Positions 59,301-64,000 of a stretch of DNA of 64,000 nt are shown in pieces. This DNA comes from Eutypella sp. D-1 (taxonomy: Eukaryota > Ascomycota > Sordariomycetes > Xylariales > Diatrypaceae), in contig JAJTTP010000014.1 in assembly GCA_023313575.1 (NCBI GenBank), forward strand, positions 1,054,001-1,118,000, read 5' to 3'. The notes under the pieces were generated by a model, which was given only the letters and a program-made list of their open reading frames with translations, searched no databases and was not told where the DNA came from. Numbering within the stretch: position 1 is the first letter of the stretch; the number at the start of each line of letters is the position of its first letter. The translations under genes were made by a program, and so were the position numbers.

Positions 59301-59361
59301 GAGCACTGCTCAATACGACTCTGGACATCGTCTAAGATAGGGGACTCGAGGCATCATAAAG
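56335..59361. other. Intergenic region upstream of the DUF3824-like gene
   Basis: About 3 kb without a supportable gene. It contains GATGATGTG repeats near 56545-56580 and TAGGTA clusters near 57299-57315 and 57820-57840. Frames such as 58871-59239 (minus) show no codon bias and no known motif. Confidence 0.5.
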
Positions 59362-62088
59362 TTAATTCTGTTCGGCTTTGTGCCCCCCGTTGATTCCATT
59401 GGCGGCAGCTTGATTTGACTCGCGCCAGGAGTCGCCCGTACCGTACGTACCGCGTGCAATCCCATTAGGTTGTTGATGCACACTCGAATCGCCCTTAAGC
59501 GCCGCATGCTTCTTACCCATGTTGCTGTTCTTTTTAATAGTACTGGCATCCTGTTCCCTAGATGAGCCAGTCCGTTCCGAAGTTGCGTTGCCTTGAAATC
59601 CTGATGGTGAAAATTCGGGGACGGTCGCAGACAAATGGGATTCGACATGACCATTAGTACCACTGGCCATTGGGGGGGAAACCATGTGACTTCCATTCAT
59701 GTATGGTACGAAGTGAGGACTAGCTCCATTCGGTGAGAAGACAGCAGGCGAGTCTGTTGGGTAGCCTCCATACACCGGATAGTGGTTGTTCAGATGCAAG
59801 GCCTTCGGGCCATCGTTCTGGGCTGAAGGATCTCTCAGGTGCATGGGTTGCACCCAAGTCTGCCACCCTTCTCGCCGTCGTATTCGGTCAAGTCCATCTT
59901 CACCTGTGATCAGCTCAACCTCTCTCGAGTTCTGGCTAGCGGCACGAATAAGGTTAATGTCGTGAGTCAATTCTAGCATTCGCCTGAATTGGGCAATTGT
60001 GTTCAAGAACACGAGACCCTGCGAGTCCATGTGCTTCCTCAGGAACATGTCCTTGCAGAGGTTATCGATGGAGAAGTAATACTCGATCTGGGTCTGAACC
60101 AATGCTAAGAAGTTGGTTTCGAAGTAGTTGAACGGGGTCTGCTGAGAGTATATGCTCGCATCGTAAGGCATAGTGACTGGTGGCATTGTCGGCATCCTAC
60201 CGCCTCCATGGCGCCCTCCATTAGACTGTGACCGACCAGCAGAAATTGAGCCAGGACGGCCACGATGGCCTCCAGGGGACGGAGCCTGGTAGGCTGCCCC
60301 GTACGGCACTTGTGGGTAACTAGGGTTATATTGCGAGGGTCGAGATGAATTGCCACCCTGGTAGTTGTACCCGGCGGCGTTCATGGAAAACGTCGATGGG
60401 GCTTGGTGAGGCAACCCCGAGTTAGCATGGCCACCTCTACCGCGCCCAGAGCCCCGTGACCGTTCGTTAGACCGGTGACTACCGCCGTTCTGAATCGGAT
60501 ATGTAGTCTCCTGAGCCGCCTGAGTGTTGGCGTCCTTTACGCCGGACGGCTTCGGCGCGTTTTCTGGGTGCCGATCCACGTGGGTATGTTGCACAGTTGG
60601 TTGCTGGCTGGTATTTGCCTCCACCGAGTCCGTACGACTCGGCTTCTGTACCTCAGGCTTGGTGTGGTTCTAGAGAATATGGGTTAGTATTGGTCGTAGG
60701 CAATATCCACAAAAAAACAAAAAAAGACATCTTACAGTGTTTCCGGCATGCTTCGGAGACTCTACGGGTACGGTAGGCTTTCGAGACTCTCGAGCAGTGG
60801 CAGTGTCAACTGCGGTCGTGCGCTTGGAGGTTGGGGGAGCTACAGAGGTAGCTTGCGAATCGGTCGTCCCATTGGCCTGGCTAGGCACGCCATTATTCTG
60901 ATGGCCTCTGGATGTACCTTCTCGTCCACCGCGAGTGGTGCCGGCCCTACCACCGCCTCGAGGGCCGCCTCGTGTCGGCAAGGGAGTATTGAACGAAACG
61001 GAGGGGACAAACGGGATCTGTACCCATTTCTGGCGAGGCTTGCCGAGCGCCGGATCTTCCTTCTCATCCTTGTCAGACTTCTCAGCCTGAGTTTGCGACT
61101 TAACCTCCACGGCGGCCGTTTCGGGCGTGGGCCAGGAGGCAGGGTTTCCAACGGACGGTAAGGTGTCGACAGCAGGCTTGGTTTCTTTTTCGTTGGCTCT
61201 AGAGCCTCTAGGGGCAGGTCTGCGATACGTCTGATCGTTATTGTTGCGCGCCTGCGCCTGCGCCTGCTCAGATCCCTTTTTCGAAGGTTTGCTGCCATTT
61301 AATGCCGGCTTGCTGGTACCGGCATTTGAAGGTGCAGCATCGTTCGGCGCTGCCCGTGGTTTCTGGTCGGCATTAGAGGCCAACACACCAGCATTAGCGG
61401 CGGCCGCGGGGCGTGATTGCGTCGTAGGCGACGGGGCAGTTTTCGCCTTCGCAGCCTGCGCTTCCCTTCTCTGTTGCCAGATGTTAACCTTAGGTATCGG
61501 TGCCTCGGTTAATTCAGGCTGGGGTTGCGGCGTAATCTCCTTCACATCCTGGCTTTGCTCCTCATCTCCGTCTTTCTCAGCTGCCTTGCTTTTCTTCCCC
61601 TTCTTTCTCCTCGCGTCGTTGTTGGGATCCTGAGCACGGGAATTCAAGGTCGAGCTCCGATCCCGCGTATGTTCGACGTTGGCGGCGCTGTCAGGCCGAG
61701 ACCGCTCGATCCCCTGGCTAGAGGATATAGACGGCGCAGACGAGGTCTTGGCCGTAGCGATGGATTCTTCATCGGACCGTTTCGGATCTGTGTCTGAATT
61801 TGTCTGACCGATCTGGGTGGAAGCCACGGAAGCGGGTCTCACGGACTCACTTGCGTTGGAAGTGGAGGAGGGAGCAACGGAGGATGGGTTGGCTTCAGAC
61901 TTGGTAGTAGAAGCGACATCTTGGTTGGGCTTGGTAGAAGCCGATGGTGTTTGGGTTTGGGTCGAATTCGGCTGTGGAGAGGGAGAAGTCTGGGCTACGG
62001 ACTGGCCCTTGGCAGCCTGGGCGTAGGAGAAGGTGGTCGCACTCGACATGGCTGCTGAGTCGTCGGGTTTAGCAGTACCAACGGACAT
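59362..62088 (-). CDS. La-motif RNA-binding protein (SRO9/LARP family)
   Basis: Two exons on the minus strand, 62088-60736 and 60669-59362, are joined by a 66-bp phase-0 intron (donor GTAAGA, acceptor CTAG), giving 886 aa. The La motif lies near residues 630-725: FNYFETNFLALVQTQIEYYFSIDNLCKD, then FLRKHMDSQGLVFLNTIAQFRRM and ELTHDINLIRAAS, with IRRREGWQTWV after it. The N-terminal ~450 residues are Ser/Thr/Pro/Ala rich and disordered, with SYAQAAKGQS near the start, a Lys-rich patch (RRKKGKKSKAAEKD) and an RGG-type segment (GGPRGGGRAGTTRGGREG). The protein would bind mRNA on polysomes in the cytoplasm, like yeast Sro9/Slf1 or animal LARP1/4. The start may instead be the second ATG at 62049 (MSSATTFSYAQAAKG), which is nearer the conserved part. 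Confidence 0.9.
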
Positions 62089-64000
62089 ACTATGGAGTTT
62101 GGCTGTCACCCGATTGTAAGGCAGCAGCAGCAGCAGTAGCAGCAGGGTAATAGGCCTTGAAAAGGGTGGTAGCAGAGTAGATACACACACAATCGAGTGT
62201 GAATTTGAATCCGCTGCGCACCTATGGCAGAAGACAACAAAAGATAAGTTCGCGAATACCTACGCACCGGACACACGACCGGCCCGTAAGCACCTCGACG
62301 TGTGCACCTCGATGCGAGGATCCTTCTTTGGACCCTTCTTCGGACCCTTCTTCGGGTTTATCACCCAGAATAGGGTAAGTACTGTAACTAGGCGGATATA
62401 ACGGAAGAGTATTGAAAGCGATTGCGTTAGGGTTCTTGCCTGAATAAATTGAACCGAGGGACGACAAGGTTGGATGATATGATGTAGTGTTCCAAGATTG
62501 TCGAGAATGCCGCCGCCTTTCAATGCGAGGCTAAAGATAGGGAGGATCTATGGTTCGGGTAAGAGTAGACAGGAGAGGAGGGGGAGGGGTTGAAGGAGGG
62601 GGAAAAGTTAGAAAGGGTATCACGTATGAAGCAGGGGAAGAGAAAAAAAAAAACCTTAGGTAGGTTTAGGTCGAACAATATTGGGTTTGTTCCAAAGATT
62701 GTTAGAATTGTTAGAATTGTTAGGAGGGGGGTAATAGGGCTTTTTTTTTCAGGTTCGGATGGTGGGATAACTAAAAAAAAAAAGTAGACGTAGATCCTAG
62801 GAAAGAAAGTTATAAGAGAGTTTCCAAAGGTTCGTAGCCAATGGTAAAAAGAAGGAAAGGACTTTTTTTTTGGCCTTTTCGATAACCGACCGGTGGTGGT
62901 GCGGGGTGCACTCGACCTGAGCCTAGGTAGTAGGTACGAAGGTACAATGATAATTAATGGTGCCCGGTCAAGTTAGTCCAGTGGTGGTAGCTCCGGAGAG
63001 TACCTAGGTATTAGGTATCCGTTATCCGTACCTCTCTCCCCTCCTAGAGGTGGGAAAAAAGTTGGGAAACGGAGATAAATAAATCAATAAAAGAATAGAT
63101 GTCAGATTTGACTAACAGGCTTAAGCAGTAAAGCCGGGGATTTTTGCGGTTTAAGAACTGATCAATGAAGGATCAAAACAAAACACACAAGTGCCTAAGA
63201 TACCTAGCATGTAGGTAGTAGCATAGACTGGAGATTGGAAGATGGAAGACCCGTTCCTTCCACCTGGGCAGATTCTCATGCAAAACCCAAAGTTTAGCCG
63301 TAGTGATTGCCCGGATGTAGACTAGTTCACACGGTTAGACGAAGGTTAAGGTTCAAGGCTGCCGTGAGAAAGTGGAAGCTGGAGGGTAAAGAGGGTGAAG
63401 AGGAAGAAAAAAAAATAAAAGTAAAGGAAAAATTCGGTATGTTTCCAGGCTAGTAATGGTAGTAGTAGGTAAAGTTGTAAGTAAGTAGGTAGTTTAGTAG
63501 TAATAGTAATTAATACTACTATCCACGAAGTAAATGGAGATCGTATTTGGTAGGAGTAAATCTGGTGGGAAGATGGAGCCAGAAAACGTGGCCTAGGTAA
63601 TCTACATTAAGTAGTAAAGTTGGTGTAGTACTTCGTACTCATTGTAGACGGGTAGGAAGTAGGTATGATTGTGCCCAGGTGGCCGTAGGAAATCCACCGG
63701 TCTGCTAAGGCGGTTAAAGGGAACCTGGAACCTAGGAATAGCCCGAAAAAAGTGAGTTACAAAGACTATCGAGCCGAGCAAGCAAGCGAAGAGCAACTTT
63801 GGAGGTTACCTTAACTTCAGGGCTGCTACGGACCTCGGGAGGTAGCAGCACCAGAAGATTATTAAATGTACCAACCGAGCTTACTCAAACAGCTTAATAC
63901 TTTTTCTAGGTAGGTGAGATAGCTGCCTACCTAGGTACTTAGCCTTAAGTAGGTACATTATCATGATTAGGTGTCTACCTACTGTACCTACCTCCTAAGT
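62089..64000. other. Right-edge intergenic region
   Basis: This is the promoter region of the LARP gene and beyond. It contains a glutamine-codon-like CAG repeat near 62124-62145, a 12-bp tandem repeat at 62323-62356, many A/T-runs (62640, 62740, 62775, 62860) and TAGGTA clusters near 63000 and 63905-63960. No gene is seen before the window ends. Confidence 0.55.
62323..62356. repeat. 12-bp tandem repeat (CTTCTTCGGACC, almost 3 copies)
   Basis: Two full 12-base units (the first with one change) and a partial third lie about 240 bases upstream of the LARP start, within the possible 5' UTR. It reads in frame on the minus strand as Lys-Gly-Pro repeats but has no gene context. Confidence 0.75.

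Noticed and set aside
1..64000. tRNA, rRNA and CRISPR elements
   Set aside because: I scanned for tRNA T-loop words (GGTTCGAATCC), 5S and large rRNA landmarks and regularly spaced repeats and saw none that form a complete gene or array.

Overview
The window is nuclear DNA of a filamentous ascomycete (Pezizomycotina, most likely a Sordariomycete). The genes are interrupted by short introns of about 45-180 bp with GT..AG ends and CTAAC-type branch points. Coding sequence is rich in G/C at third codon positions, and the proteins resemble filamentous-fungal families. There is no operon structure, no ribosome-binding-site pattern and no CRISPR array. I read exon structures by eye from reading frame, splice signals and remembered family consensus; no search or alignment was run.

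Layout from left to right: a PAP2 lipid phosphatase (2293-3750, +); a metzincin metalloprotease (5088-6226, +); the casein kinase II beta subunit (7832-9256, -); RIC1, a subunit of the Ypt6/Rab6 exchange factor (10280-13891, -); a THO-complex WD40 protein of the TEX1/THOC3 type (14603-16112, +); a Zn2Cys6 transcription factor (18602-21990, +); an MFS phosphate-type transporter (23126-25755, -); a protein I do not recognise (28173-29551, +); an NRG1-like C2H2 zinc-finger factor (35279-36124, -); the splicing factor PRP31 (46450-48618, -); the splicing factor CLF1/Crooked-neck (49438-51477, +); a DUF3824-like low-complexity protein (54187-56334, -); and a La-motif RNA-binding protein of the SRO9/LARP type (59362-62088, -). 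That is 13 genes in 64 kb, a low density for such a fungus.

Most genes are housekeeping: signalling (CK2), Golgi traffic (RIC1), mRNA export (THO), splicing (PRP31 and CLF1) and translation/RNA binding (LARP). PRP31 and CLF1 are divergently transcribed from one shared ~0.8 kb region, and RIC1 and TEX1 from a ~0.7 kb region. The clearest accessory elements are the secreted-type metalloprotease, the two transcription factors and the transporter.

The rest is intergenic DNA with long homopolymer C/G runs, microsatellites, hairpins and a recurring short motif built from TAGGTA/TACCTA (often the palindrome ACCTAGGT). A 10 kb stretch (36.2-46.4 kb) holds no gene I can support, apart from an orphan gene-like start at 38213. 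I found no convincing new multi-gene system. The most informative observations are gene-structure features (a GC-AG intron, a 22-nt exon, a distant first exon of CK2 beta), the shared splicing-factor promoter, paired hairpins upstream of the Zn2Cys6 gene, and the dispersed palindromic motif.
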